Position numbers and translations under genes: made by a program. A DNA stretch of 64,000 nt from Isoetes taiwanensis. Taxonomy: Eukaryota; Streptophyta; Lycopodiopsida; Isoetales; Isoetaceae. A model generated the notes under the pieces. It was not told the DNA's origin. It did not search any database and saw only the letters and a program-made list of their open reading frames with translations. This document shows positions 1 through 11,739 of the stretch, piece by piece. Position 1 is the stretch's first letter, and every line of letters starts with the position of its first letter. Location: NCBI GenBank assembly GCA_021234155.1, contig JAJEKV010000022.1:6462132-6526131 (forward strand), given 5' to 3'.

Positions 1-1118
1 GTGCTAACCCCCAAATTTCCCCCCTTCTGACGTAAGGGCACGACGGGAAAATGGTGTGTTCCCACAGTTAAACCTCTCTAGCAAGCTCGAAATGCAATTT
101 TGACTTCATGCATGAGTCTAGAACATCCATTTTACTTTAGGAACCAATTATTATGACCATCTATAACCAAACTCGGCTTGATATGGGAAATTATTCGACC
201 TTTCATCCAATGCACTCCTTGGCTAGCGTGCTAGTCTAGAAATAGCATGTATCTGATTACAACGGGCAATAGTAAAGCGTCAACCCTACACAAATTCATT
301 GACATGACCATGCTTCTCTTTTACATGCTCGACATCTGGCCTAGCCGACTTCCTTCAAGAACATCCTTCCCAAAGCGCATCCCTTCCGAAGTATCTTCTT
401 CCCACCGGGGTTCACATAATTACACACATTGGAGGAAATCAAAGCTTGTATTACTCCTGGGAAATTTTTGGGGTGGATTACGGCTATGGCAAAACCCAAT
501 AGCTCAACGCGTCAATCCAGGCGTCTTGGGCATATAACAACAAAACGAATTGGCGGACTGTCATGTGATGGGCCCGCCGCTATAAAAAAGATATGGATCA
601 CAGTAGACCAAATTGGCTCAATCTAAATGACCTCATTTTGATTTGATGGCATTTTGAAGCTTCGGCTATGGCGTGAAATCCAACTCATGATCAAAGCGAG
701 AAACCTCGATCCAGCAACTTGGAATAAATTAATTGACAAAAGTAACTTAAAGAAGTAGTCTTGGGCATCTAAAAGTGGGCTGCCGTAACATGCGCAGAAG
801 ACTCGGCGTGCCTGGAAGATTGTGTCGACACTAGCCAGCTTTCCACTTCCGGCCGGATCAAATCCCCTTCTTCAACCATTCCCACTTAAAAATACCTTTC
901 GGGATTTTAAGCAGACTCAAAATAGCGGTAAAGCACCTCAAGTTTGGTATTTTGCTATGACCCCAAAAATCATATGCCCAACCACTGCCTGAATACCCTC
1001 CACCAATATACAATAATTTTGCAAAGCTTGTCGATTGTGTAATTATAAAAAGTTAAAAATGCTAGGCTACTTGTTTATTGTGCAATCCTAATGTTTTAGT
1101 CTAATATAGAAAATGCGA
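1..1118. other. Non-coding stretch, nothing recognised
   Basis: Only short overlapping open frames without recognisable motifs are present. I see no repeat, RNA gene or transposon end that I could defend. Confidence 0.4.
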
Positions 1119-1199
1119 GGGCCATATGGCCATGGCCAAAATGGCAAGAGTGTGCGTGCAGCACACATCCAAGCCATTTTGGCCATGGCCATATGTCCC
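1119..1199. repeat. Near-perfect 27-bp stem hairpin
   Basis: Two 27-bp arms at 1119-1145 and 1173-1199 are reverse complements with one mismatch. Each contains the palindromic core GGCCATGGCC. The 27-nt spacer holds a further short stem (GTGTGC / GCACAC), so the whole 81 bp could fold as one hairpin. It may be a miniature foldback element or a small-RNA precursor; no coding role is visible. Confidence 0.8.
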
Positions 1200-2836
1200 A
1201 AATATTGCAGAACCCATAGAAAAAACAATGCCTTGCAGAAAATAATGGAACATGGATTAGTTCACATATTGAAAATTAAAGTTATGAATTAATATATGTA
1301 GTGAAGATCAGTCGAGATGGATGGCCTAGATTTTGGGCGCGATGGATGGCTGGGATTGTAATCCTTGTAGTATAATACGATTGGTTGACTAAACAAGATG
1401 GACGGTGCAGATTTTGGCCAAAATAGACGAATGAGATTGAGATCCGAGTATTTTCATCCTATTGGCTGCCCTAATGGCCTGTTTTCCCGCCTTGGCCGTT
1501 TCGTTGGGTGCAACCGAATCCCTTCCAGACTATGGAGCTGTGAGCCACTCTCTTCAGACACCTCCCAAACTCTCCATATCTGCTACTTGGGCGATGTCTC
1601 AATCTCCTTCCCTTCCGATTTTCTTTCTTTTTTCTTTCATTCCAGCCATGTTTATTCTTGTGGATCTTGTCATGTTCATTTATGCGGATCAGGCAGAATC
1701 CCTACTCGAGTTGCAGATCTGAGCTTTAAAAGCAGATGTTGCTGTTTTTCCAGGAGATGCGATTTGAGTTCACTAGTTTTGCAATACTTGGCGACCAGTT
1801 TCTTTATGTTGCGTGGTCCTATTCCCGGAATACCATAAGAGGTCTGGATCTTCCTGTCAGTTGCTTTGTCTGCCCTTGTCCCACATACAAGCTTTGTCTT
1901 TTATCTGTTATCGTCAGATAATCTGTGTACTCTTTTTTTGTGTCGAGAGTCCATGCCTTTATAAGGTTTCACATGCCTTTTGAAAAGGGTTCATTGCCCT
2001 TATAATAGAATAAAGGCCCACCCCACCTTATTTAAATTCACGTTTCTTAAAGATCTCTAATATTTAATATAAGGTCTACGTATAAGGTCTACATATTTAA
2101 TATAAGGTCTTGACTTCTACATATTAACTTTCTTTTCCATTCTCTTGCTCCCATAACCACTCCCCCGAGCACCATTATCAAATCCTCCCCTTCTCGGGAT
2201 TGATCGTCCTCAATCAAGGAATTATATGGCAAATTAGCACAACTGTACATGGTTGCAATCTTGATTGAGTCCACGATCAGAAATAATCAAGTCCAGCCTT
2301 TTAGACTAAAAAATTGTCCAGTCGTTAGGACTAAAAGTTTACAAGACCAACTATTATGGTGCAGTCATAATAGCTGTCTCAAGATATACAATAAACCAGG
2401 CTTTAAGGATATAAAGGATTAAAGTTAGGATAAGACGTCACAGTTCCTTAAGAATCAAAGTTTTTGGCTAGGCATGGGAAATGATTTGGGAAAGGTATAC
2501 CTTAGAATTCCTAAGGCAAATTATTCCAAAAAATTCAAGATTTCAAGCTTGGTTGCGGCTTATTAGAAGAAAAGATTAAAAAGGAGAAAGAGCAATCTAA
2601 CCACAATTAGCCGAGCATAGTACAAAAATTTATCAAACTCAAAATAATAATACTTACCTGAGTGTAGCTGCTTTAAAATCCAAAATTTTCTTGTAGAAAT
2701 TACCGTCCAGTAGATGAGATCTTCCTGTCCCTCTTGAAGGAGGTGCTCACCTAATATTCTTTGTTGGACGAGATGATCTTGATGCGGTTTGATTTGTGTA
2801 GATCGAATTGGGCGAGATGATGCGATGTCGTTACAT
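1200..2836. other. Non-coding stretch, nothing recognised
   Basis: Contains repeated short words such as TATAAGGTCTAC near 2070-2110 and pyrimidine-rich stretches. The short open frames on both strands carry no motif of a known family. Confidence 0.35.
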
Positions 2837-3211
2837 GTCAAAGTCAGTTGGAAAAAGTGCATGTTGTCAAAGCATTTTGGCGGCCTTGAAATGATCAATT
2901 TTCTTTTGCAGAACAAGGTGATGATTTCTAAGTTTATTTGGAGAATTTTGAATAATGTGGATGAGTCCCCGGGTTCCCGTCTTGTTTATCAGTCTTTCAA
3001 ATGTGTATTTCTTTTGGGTTTCGATCTCTTAGGCCACTTTTCCCCTGGGCTCTGTTTTATCCACTGACCGCATACCCTAATGCGTCCCCATTTCTTAGAG
3101 GATTGCTAGTTGCATGGGAGACTGTACAATCTCTGTTTCATTTTCACCATCTTGCACACATTAGCACTACTGCAAGTTGTTGGTGGATTCCATTGGACGG
3201 TGGCCCTCTGG
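2837..3211 (+). mobile_element. LINE fragment (5' segment of a split copy)
   Basis: The translation around 2840-2960 (KCMLSKHFGGLEMINFLL, then FIWRILNNVDE) and 3030-3200 (RPLFPWALFYPLTAYPNAS) matches, almost residue for residue, the region downstream of the reverse transcriptase in the minus-strand LINE at 34.1-36.4 kb. That fixes its identity as the interval between the RT core and the zf-RVT domain of a plant L1-type ORF2. It is 5' truncated near 2837. At 3211 it stops at a DNA transposon insertion, and it resumes at 6068. It carries frameshifts and is non-functional. Confidence 0.8.
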
Positions 3212-3674
3212 GGGGGATTTTTCTTGGAGGGTTTTTTCTTTATGGGTTAAGAGGGTTTTTTTTTGTTCTTATAGATGAAATTGTAGACAATTTAGTGGCA
3301 TTAACTAATAACCAAAGAAATTTGAAATGACAGTTGATGTAAATGGAGAAAAACTTGGCACACGTTTATTTAACGAACCATATGGAAAAAGCATAGCAAA
3401 CTAATATGTTTCAAAGGAATGATGTCTATAGACAATTTTGAATCTTGGTATACATGGATTCACTCGCAGGGACCACTATAAAGAATTTTCATATCAGGCT
3501 TTTCAAAGATATGTTAGACAACAAGACAGAAGTTATATATTACATTATTGTGATATGTAAAAATGTATTTTTTTGTCATATGGCTTGCTTAGGCCCCCTT
3601 GAATGTTAAATCAATTATCTCGTCTTAATACCCTTGCACATTATATGCTTGCACGAAGTTATGTGGAACGGGAA

Positions 3675-3785
3675 GGGGGAGGGCATTCTTGCAGAATCCC
3701 CTCGACCTGCAGAATCTGAGAGCGCCGTTGAGGCGCGACCGAATTCTGCAGGTCAGAGGGCTGGCAAGAATGCCGGACCCCTTCC
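3675..3785. repeat. Foldback of ~45-bp arms inside the TIR element
   Basis: GGGCATTCTTGC ... GACCTGCAGAAT on the left pairs with ATTCTGCAGGTC ... GCAAGAATGCC on the right, around a central segment with its own GCGCC/GGCGC stem. The block is much more GC-rich than its surroundings. Confidence 0.6.
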
Positions 3786-4539
3786 TGCTCCACAACGTCA
3801 AGGCAAGCCGACTGGATTCTCCCAGTTTTCTGCATGCCAGTTTTGATTCTGGATAAGAATGATCCTTGAATCTGTAGGAATCAATACCCACTTACCTTGA
3901 CGTATATTGTTTCTTCATTATTCTAGGTTGAAAATTTGCACAAGTGCATGTTGGATATTCTCAAATGCTTACCTTATAAATTTTGTTTAGCCTTGTAAAC
4001 AATATTCAACATGTGAATGAGGTGTGATGACTCTCGTCCAAAGTAGTACATGTTTCGAAGTGCAAAGTTTGATCAATTCTGTTTTTTGAGTTCTTCCCCA
4101 ACTTTGTCCTTCTATTCATGCATTATTCACACCACTCCATAACTGTCATGGGCTACATCCCCCCCGGCAGATTGGAAGTCCACCCCTAAGGCTGGTTCAC
4201 ATGCGACAATTGTCAGAGATGGATCCTCTTTTTCCCTGTGGAAATAGAGTATGGCCTGTGATGGCATTTTGCACAAGTGTGATGACACATCCTAAATTGA
4301 TCGAACAAGTGGTATGTTTGCTTTACCCAAAGTTAGGCTACATCATTTCTAAAGACCAACTATTTCAGATTTTCGTAAATGCGGAAAGAAGTAAACTCGA
4401 AGATGGGCCGCCGCGCTGCCGGTCGAATTTGGAGGAACAGGCTGTTGTGTTCTGGCAGACCAAGTAACTTACAGGGGTGGAGTTTCGCTGTACAGACGAG
4501 TTTTTTCCTCTTTTTCTGTAAGTTCTTGTTTTTGTCGGT

Positions 4540-4915
4540 TCAAAACACCCCAGGCGGCGCCGCCCCCCTCAGACTACGCTGGATCCCGGATTTAAAAAAT
4601 CTGTTGCTCCTGCAGAAAAAAGATGCCCGATGTTTCGTGTTTGTGGGTTCTTGTTTAAACAATATCGAAGACTCCTGCAGAATACTAGGTAGCCATTGAA
4701 TACTCTTGTTTTTGAGGCCTTTTTGAGGCTTTGCATTTCTTGTCACACTTTTCCAAGGATGTTGCTGCATTGCTTATCACACTTTTCAAAGGATGTTGCT
4801 TTTGCATTTCTTCTTACAGTGCTTTTGGCATTTCTTGTCTCAGCGTTTTGTGCTTTTGGCATTTCTTACAGTGCTTTTGGCATTTCTTTTACCCAGGCGG
4901 CGCCGCCCCCTCCTT
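4540..4915. repeat. Short imperfect tandem repeats and a duplicated GGCGGCGCCGCC palindrome
   Basis: CCCAGGCGGCGCCGCCCC occurs at about 4550 and again at about 4890, about 340 bp apart in the same orientation. Between them lie imperfect tandem units (GATGTTGCTTTTGCATTTC, then GTGCTTTTGGCATTTCTT repeated). No coding interpretation is convincing. Confidence 0.6.
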
Positions 4916-5340
4916 TTTAGGCTTTCTTTTGCTGGATTCACATGTACCATCACGGCCTTCACCACGCCCCTTTACGCCCTGATGGAAATGATTTTTGAGA
5001 CCCTTGATCAGCTCGAAAAGGCTAAATGTGACTAAAAATGACGAAAAGAAAGGAAGAAAAGTGAAGCACAAAGATGTATCAGATGAGGAGACTATAGAGG
5101 TTGGGCATATAGAGCATACATGTCCACAACCCTTTGAAAATATTTTGCAAGGTCTAAAATATGCTCTATCATTCGTCATCGTCATTTGCAAGTCCAGAAA
5201 GACAAAGCAATGAAAATTCGATTTAGTTGATGGAGTATTTATTAGAAATGCTTTATCCAGGAGGTGGTGGTGTCCATTTATTTGCATGAACAAGCTCAAC
5301 ACTAACGACTTGTGCTATTCTATTCTTCTTATTTTATAGT

Positions 5341-5520
5341 GATCCTGTTTTATGTGGTCTTGTGAAAATTAATCGCATATGCAAACTTATGAAGCCGGAT
5401 ATATTGTATTCGAGGAGCAAGGATGAGAAATATGAGTCGGAGTCTGAAGATGATGATGTTGTTGGACAAGATGTTGAGGAGCTGGACAAACATAAAATCT
5501 CACTCCTTGAAGATATATAG
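5341..5520 (+). pseudogene. Possible terminal exon of an unidentified gene within the TIR element
   Basis: A T-rich tract ending in TTTTATAG (5333-5339) looks like a splice acceptor. The 59 codons that follow open with DPVLCGLVKINRICKLM, continue into an acidic run (ESESEDDDVVGQDVEELD) and stop at 5518-5520. A lysine-rich open segment at about 5010-5213 could be an upstream exon. I do not recognise the family. Acidic tails of this kind are seen at the C-termini of plant hAT-type transposases, which would suit its position inside a transposon, but that is inference. Confidence 0.25.
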
Positions 5521-6067
5521 CATGCACTTGTAGCTATATATAATTAGTAGTTAGTTAATATTGCTACATGTTTGCGATGTAATGTCTCCGAGTATTCACC
5601 TATTCCAATTGTTTTGAAGAGAAAAAAATGCTTATTTGTGGACGATAAATGTATTGAAACTTTGAGATACACATAACAAATATCGCATTGCTATCGAACT
5701 CGTCTGCATCCTTTATCAGACATCTAGTTTATCTATCTATTTGATAAGCATGTTTTGGTACCAACAAAAACTATGAAAAATATTTGTTGCACATTTTTTG
5801 GTTAAACTATGCTTTTGCTTTTTTATTAGGTTCTACATACTACTTTCTTCATCCTCTTTTGGGTAATTGATTAAAGTAAGGGAATTGTTTATGCATTATC
5901 AGACTCTATAATTAAAACAAAGTTAGGTACTTAGAACATGTCTTAAAAATTTATATACATTCATTCACATATATGTATATGCCTATGAAGGGGTTTTTAG
6001 AGGTTGTCTTGTGCCAACCTATAAAAAACCCTCTAGACCATCCTCAAAAAAACCCTCCAAAAATTTG

Positions 6068-7018
6068 CCTCTGGTATCTTCAGTCCACCCATTGACACAA
6101 CGCCGATGGAGAGCAGCAAGTGTATATATGATATTTGATTAGTATAATAACCAAAGGCAGTTGCTGACATGGGAAGAGTTTAGAGCTAAATTCCTCCTTT
6201 TAAGGTGGGATCGAGCTATTTGGCAGAAGGTGTCTTCAATTCTTCCTCCAGTAGCACAAATGGATAACCCCCAGCCTTGGGTAGTTCATGAGCGTGTCAA
6301 AGTAGATAAGTTGGTGAATTCCATGTACAAGCTCTTGCCTCCTTCGTCCAAGTGGCCTTCGGTCATTCCTAGGGATCGGTAGGAAGCAGTATGGAAATGA
6401 GTATGGGATAAACTACATCCCAAGGTATCCGTTTTATGGTGGCAAGTCATTCATCGTTGTCTGTGCGTTAATATTCTGGTGCACAGATTTCGCCCAGAGG
6501 TATCTGCACTTTGTCCCTTATGTGCACAAAGGGATGAGACAATTGAGCATTGCTTCTTCCTATGTAGACATGTCAGACATGATTGGTTGTGGCTTTAAGG
6601 CCTCTTTCGTTGCAATTTGAATAGCCAGCAGGTGTTATTAGCAGTTTATATAAGTAGTTGGGATAATTTGGCAAAAAGGGCGTTTCGTTTTGGTTCTGCA
6701 TGGATCATTTGGTCCATTTGGAAAAGAAGGAATCTTCTCATATTCAAAGGTCTTGCTTGTTCGGATGCACAGATTCTTCTTGATGCCCAACAACAAATTG
6801 TCAAAGCATCCAGGTGCTTATCAATTGCCATATTTGGGAGCACTATCTTCAGGTTGATACTTATGAGATTTTGCTTGCTCTTTACATTGTTTAGATGTTG
6901 TATTTGAGTGGGGTGGTTTTTCTCTGGTGGACATTCTCTCCATTGAGTTATTAGTCCCCATTGTACTCTGTAACTTTCTCTGGATAATAAAGGCTCAAGT
7001 CCTTCAAAAAATTTTTTT
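6068..7018 (+). mobile_element. LINE fragment (3' segment with zf-RVT domain and A-tail)
   Basis: Continues the LINE interrupted at 3211. The translation runs from LTWEEFRAKFLLLRWDRAIW (about 6160) through the zf-RVT zinc-binding segment (WWQVIHRCL..., LCPLCAQRDETIEHC near 6440-6560) to the C-terminal SAWIIWSIWKRRNLLIF (about 6700). In-frame stops at about 6380 and 6597 and several shifts make it a pseudogene. The 3' end has the tail AATAAAGGCTCAAGTCCTTC followed by A-rich sequence to about 7018. The minus-strand LINE at 34.1-36.4 kb has almost the same end. Confidence 0.85.
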
Positions 7019-7453
7019 AGATCAAATGTCTGGTGGGCTAATGTCTGTCTAAGCTAGGACCTGGTTTGCCTTTCTTTTGTATGCTAGTGGTTGTCTGACG
7101 TGGGCATGTCGGGCTTGCCGGAAGTTAGCTCAATGTGGGCAATGGTGTGACGTCTAAACTTGCTTTGAATATTTGTAGATCGGAGCTTAGCTCTTGATGT
7201 TGCACTGTGTGCTTCTACAATTCCTAAATGCACATATCCATTCGTTAGCCTCAGTATGTAGCTGTCATGAACCCGTGCAAAAATAAAAGAAAGTGCGTGA
7301 GAAATATGCAAGAAATATGCAAAGAATATGCTAGAATGTTGGAAATACTTGATATAGCTGAGCAGAATACAAAGCTCGAGGTAGAAGACTCGAGACTGGC
7401 GTCGAACGGGAATGGTTCGATAAGAATGAGACACCTCTATATATGTCTAACCC

Positions 7454-7516
7454 ATCAGTCAGGATCGCGCCACTATCAGTCAGGATTGCGTCACTATCAG
7501 TCAGGATCGCGCCACT
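7454..7516. repeat. Three tandem copies of a 21-bp unit
   Basis: ATCAGTCAGGATCGCGCCAC plus T is repeated three times head to tail; the middle copy differs at two CpG-type positions (C to T). Confidence 0.85.
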
Positions 7517-7649
7517 CCAGTGGATGAGATCGTGCCAAGTGTCTTGCATGCATCTTAGGTTCTTAAATGTTCCAGAATCTCTTGAAAGCAACTCCGCATA
7601 TGAAAAAGATGCAAGGGAATATCTTCAACAATTATTGGTAGCTCACTCA

Positions 7650-7900
7650 ACAGATGCCATCTTTGTATATACGAGTATAATACTCGTATGATCATCACAT
7701 CCTCCTCCTAGGTGGCTTTCGTTCTTTAGAGCTACAACCAGAGTATTTGGATTTGGCTTGTCCGAACGTTGCGAGTTCAAGCCCTGCCTTGTGCAACTAC
7801 CTCTTGCATCCGTGTGATAGCCATCTTGTGTACATATAAGCATAGTACCCGTATGGTCGTCACACCATCCCCCTCCTATGATGGTGACCGAGTCTTCAGA
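7650..7900. repeat. Diverged tandem duplication with a 21-bp palindrome
   Basis: The segment starting GATGCCATCTTTGTATATAC (7654) is repeated in diverged form near 7810 (AGCCATCTTGTGTACATAT), and both copies continue into a TCACA...CCTCCT block. The first copy contains a perfect 21-bp palindrome at 7669-7689 (ATACGAGTAT on each side of a central A). Between the copies is GTTGCGAGTTCAAGCCCTGC, faintly like a tRNA B box, so a SINE origin is conceivable but unproven. Confidence 0.45.
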
Positions 7901-8049
7901 GCTCCGCATAGATAGGAATCTTCATAGCTCCTACGGCAGTGGAACTCCACAATTTTGTCAGGAGCATTAGTCAGATTCTCAACAGGTTTTCAGGTTCGAT
8001 CACTTGGAGAATATCCTTTCCAATCGACAATATAATATGATCGTCGACG

Positions 8050-8335
8050 AAGAAACTTAGAGTTCAAAATCTGAAGTCTTCATGATCATTAATTTTCACT
8101 AGTGGAGGTGGCAGAGAAACGAGATTTAAGAAAGGATTAGGTGTGTCGAACAGTTGGAGGGAGCTCGAGTTGGATGCCACATTGTTGATCTGACTCGTGA
8201 TCTCGTAAGGACCAAGTTGGTGATAGTCAAGCTTATTGCAGAGGCATGAGGTAAAGAGCTCCCTATGCAGAAGCCAGACTAGGTCGCCAACATAAAATAT
8301 AGGGGCTTCATGACGATGCAAACCAACAGATTGCC
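8050..8335 (-). mobile_element. Ty3-gypsy integrase C-terminal fragment
   Basis: Minus-strand translation shows FYVGDLVWLL, then NKLDYHQLGPYEI. This matches the GPY/F module at the end of Ty3-gypsy integrases (VGDxVWL ... KLDxxxLGPFxI). Only this tail is recognisable. The sequence upstream on the minus strand has no integrase catalytic core in an open frame. It is a solitary degraded fragment. Confidence 0.7.
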
Positions 8336-8720
8336 AATAGCATTTCTATGCCGGGACAAAATGGTGCTAAGGATCTGATTGAAGAGCCAGCGTTTCTTAA
8401 GTCGAGACTCAGCACTAGGATTGATGAATAATATCCAGCGGCACTAAGCTTGGCAATGCATGTTGCATCTGCTTAGCTCTTGCTGCTTTTCTCAATGTAG
8501 GCCTGCCAATTTTGTCAGCATGATATGTTTTGGGCAATGGAATTGTGTTTATGACAGTTACTAGCAAAACCTTGCTTGCCATATTGTACGTGCCCTAGGA
8601 TCTATGGGCATGTCCATAAGTGTTGGGAGGGATTTGACGTGTCCATTCGAATGGGGAAAAGATGGACTAGAAAGGGGGGCTTCGACAAGGGGAACCGGGG
8701 AAGGGAGGGGTTACATAGTG

Positions 8721-8777
8721 CTTTTTCTTTTTTTTTCTTTTTTTTTTTTTTTTTTTTTTATTTGTTGGGGGGGGGGA
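8721..8777. repeat. Poly-pyrimidine tract followed by a G run
   Basis: About 38 nt of T with a single interrupting C, then after a short gap a run of ten G. It could be the A-tail of an unrecognised minus-strand retroposon, but the neighbouring sequence does not confirm this. Confidence 0.6.
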
Positions 8778-9223
8778 AAGGGGTGCTCTCATGGAACTCA
8801 TGGAACCAAGGACTATTTTTTTCGGGCCGATGTCAAGTCGAGCAATTCTATGCGGCGGCAGAGGTAAAGGTTGCCTTTTATGAAAAGCTTCAATTTTTCG
8901 AGAAATGAAAGACCATTTCTGGAAGGTCGGTTGTTTCTTTGCTTTATTTTGTTTTAACAGACGGTGTGTAAATGCAGAGGAGCAACCAACCGATCAAGCA
9001 GCAAAGTCAAAATCCAGCCAATTTCTTTACGCGGTCGCATGAGAACAGTCTTTCTTGCAGCTCAACCTCAACCTCATTTTTTTGCGGTCAGGTCAAGCTC
9101 ATAGGAACGTAGCCTAAGTCACAAAAAAAATTGGGGAAAAAAGAAAAGATTTGAGCAGGCACATTTTGGTAAATTCCTGTCAAGTGGAATATGAAAACAT
9201 GGGTATTTGGAGGACTTCATTGC

Positions 9224-9296
9224 TTTAGTTAACCAAGATGTCATGAAATTATATCTACTTTAGTTAACCAAGATGTCATGAAATTGTATCTACATG
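9224..9296. repeat. Tandem duplication of a ~36-bp unit
   Basis: TTTAGTTAACCAAGATGTCA followed by TGAAATT(A/G)TATCTAC occurs twice head to tail with one or two differences. Confidence 0.8.
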
Positions 9297-9369
9297 AAAT
9301 TTATTTATTTATTTATGTCTAATGCTCTCTAAGGGCCAAGGGAGGCCATGGAGCACAATATCAAATCAA

Positions 9370-9888
9370 TTACAAATTCAGCAATAGTGATCGATGAGTA
9401 TCTACTGCTTGCAGATATAGTCTCAATTCTATAGGAGCCATATCTAATAATGAATAGTAATCTGTATGATGTATTTCAAACTTCTCTCTGATATGTGTAT
9501 ACCCTGGGCATTGTATGAACGTATGATGCTCGTCTTCCATGTTGCCAGAGTCACAGATTTTGCACAGCCTTGCTTCCCTAGGTGTTTTTGACTATCTGCC
9601 AACCTCTATTTCTAGTCGGTGTGAGCTGGTACGGTATTTGGCTATGACCTGTTTACAGAACTTAGGGATATCAGAATTCAAATAGTTCTGGCTTTTATAC
9701 TCGTCCATGTGATTGATATTTGCCATGTACTGCAACATCCGGCTCTCTGGATCTGCCCACAAATGGTCAACTGCATATTTCTCAAGCAATATCCTTGCAT
9801 CTGATTTGTTGGCTGGCCAGTTAGCATCTGTTATGCCCCATTTTCTAGCCCATGCATGGAGATTTTTCAGCCACCCCGATCCGAACAT
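9370..9888 (-). mobile_element. Non-LTR retrotransposon C-terminal fragment with CCHC domain
   Basis: The minus strand has an open frame (9888-9592) reading LKNLHAWARKWGI ... YRTSSHRLEIEVGR. After a shift it continues as ARLCKICDSGNMEDEHHTF and IQCPGY. The order 'YR.SSH.L.IE.GR ... LC..C ...EDE.H....C' is the usual end of the ORF2 protein of some non-LTR retrotransposons, with a C-x2-C ... H-x4-C zinc site. No RT core is present. It differs from the LINE family seen elsewhere in this window, so it represents another lineage. Confidence 0.6.
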
Positions 9889-10726
9889 CCGAACTAATCA
9901 TAGCCTGGTAGGACGGGCGGTCCTGCTTGGCCGATGCGGGTTCGGCGCGTGAAAGGGCGTGTTGCGGGCGTGGTAACCATCTTCCCATGTCTTGGAAGAC
10001 TCATGCTGATGTGTCAGGCCGCCCGTAATCAGACGTGGTGCAAGAGGAGGCCGCCAAATCGGGCTTGAGGTGGCAACGGTGGCTACGGGTATTCTAAAGA
10101 TAGAATCTAAACTTAGGTAAAAGGGAGATATTAAGAGGAGAGAGCAAAGTGGCATCTCAACACTCGCAAATGAGATCTTATTACATCCTTAGAAACGGCT
10201 AGGTGGCAGGTAGGTGAGTACGCCTCTTCTTATTGTCGCAGTAGGTTTCTGTTAATTAGGCACTGAACCTATATCAGGCAATTGACATGGATTGCATCTT
10301 GCAGCCACATATGCTTGTAAGGTGAGGAAGAACAAAGCAGATAGAAGACACTATACGTAAAGATTTGCAATTTTGCTTTCTCACAAGTGCTACACAGAGC
10401 TCTGGGCAAGAATGAATATTAATGGCAAGCTTGGGTACGTGTCTAGAGATGCTTCCATGGATTTGGGTCCCAACATTTTTTTTGAAGCAGCGTGAAATTG
10501 CACGGTTTTAGAAGGGAAACACGTTGTCTTCATAGAAACCATCTGCAGAGATCCACCATCTGGATAAGACAAAAAGCTGGAGGTAAATGCTCAGAGACAA
10601 CATTATGAAATCCAAGAATAGTAGGATGTGTAATTCTCCTACTGCCCAGGCATCTCAAAAGGCTCAAAATCAATAAGCCCCCATGATTGATGCTCCACCT
10701 TATGTGACAAGACACCTTAAGAGGGG

Positions 10727-10825
10727 GTTAATTCCCCTTGCGAGCCTGTTATGGCAAATAAACAGGCGAGCCCGGGAGGGCAAGCCTGTTTATTTGCCAT
10801 AACAGGCAAACAAGGGGGATTAACC
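10727..10825. repeat. Hairpin with perfect 24-bp arms, MITE-like
   Basis: Arms at 10744-10767 and 10784-10807 are exact reverse complements (each starts GCCTGTTATGGC or GCCTGTTTATTT), separated by 16 nt containing CCCGGG. An outer pair, GGTTAATTCCCCTTG (10727-) and CAAGGGGGATTAACC (-10825), extends the symmetry. The outer CAAGGGGGATT recalls the terminus of the hAT-like MITE at 36754. Confidence 0.8.
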
Positions 10826-11739
10826 TTTAACCCAGCAGCAACAAGGCGCCATCCTCGCCGCACCCACGGCATTATTACTCCCCAGATCGTTTATTGCAGG
10901 CTAGGCATCGCCCATACCTAGGCCAGATTGTTTATTGCAGGCTCGACATTGCCCATACCTAAGTTATCAGTTCCCAGCCCGATCTCAGCCTGGATTATCA
11001 GCATCCGAGGCTAAATCTTGGGCTCAGAGATGCATCCGAGGCTCCCAGGCTCACGCTGCTGCCTGTTATGCTCTATCACAGAGCTTGAATCAACGACAGG
11101 GATTTCTTGGATTAGAAAGCCTGCCGATTAAAGAATAATAACCTTATGTGCTCTCCAAGCTTCAGCTTAATTTGCACTATGCAAGCACATGAAATTAGCT
11201 TTCTATTCTTCATTCCTATGGTGCGACTTACTCCAATTTGTTGCACCTATTGGAGTCCTCTTCGTTGTATGTACAATAAATTAAAAGCATACCTGCTCAA
11301 CAATCTGGGTCCTGAGTTCCTCACTCACACAAATTTATTATGAAATGATGATTTTTCAACAATTTCATGGGCTTGATTCTCTTGCAATTAGGTTGAGTTC
11401 GTTTCATTTCTTTCTTTATTTCTTTCTTTAAAGGAAGGACTAGCGATGCATCATTAACGGTCCTAGGCACTGCTTCAACTGGAACTGCAGATGACACCAT
11501 AGAAGACAGTGGCACTTGCTAGTATAGATGACACCATAGATGACGCTAATATAGTTTGTGGCCCCTAAAGGCCCAATACAGTTTTAGGCACAAATGCTAG
11601 CGCCTCTACGTCTAGTCTACTATTGGACATCTATCCAATGAAGGACGGTTCTCCAATATCTAGAAATTGACCCTAAACATACTCGTCATCTGCTTAAGTT
11701 AACCCATCTTATCGGACTCTCTAGTGTAAAGGATAATTA

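Larger units (their letters stand above)
3212..6067. mobile_element. ~2.86-kb TIR DNA transposon inserted in a LINE
   Basis: Comparison with the uninterrupted LINE copy (35.0-35.1 kb, minus strand) shows that exactly this block is extra. It is flanked by a repeated CCTCTGG at 3205-3211 and 6068-6074. That may be an 8-bp duplication with the first base mutated. The ends are imperfect terminal inverted repeats. The left reads GGGGGATTTTTC then TTGGAGGGTTTTTT, with a second AGAGGGTTTTTT. The right end, reverse complemented, reads AAATTTTTGGAGGG then TTTTTTT, with AGAGGGTTTTTT. The superfamily is unclear: TSD length suggests hAT or Mutator. No transposase is recognisable inside. Confidence 0.7.

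Noticed and set aside
1398-1838. 146-codon plus-strand open frame
   Set aside because: Cys-rich by composition but with no motif spacing of a known family, and overlapping frames of similar length exist.
4540-4770. GGCGGCGCCGCC palindromes as methylated promoter elements
   Set aside because: They are duplicated parts of a transposon interior without an adjacent gene start.
7454-7516. Short tandem repeat as a regulatory operator
   Set aside because: Only three 21-bp copies with no adjacent gene; better described as a minisatellite.
7736-7810. tRNA gene or tRNA-derived SINE
   Set aside because: A B-box-like GAGTTCAAGCC is visible but no A box at the right distance and no cloverleaf could be drawn.
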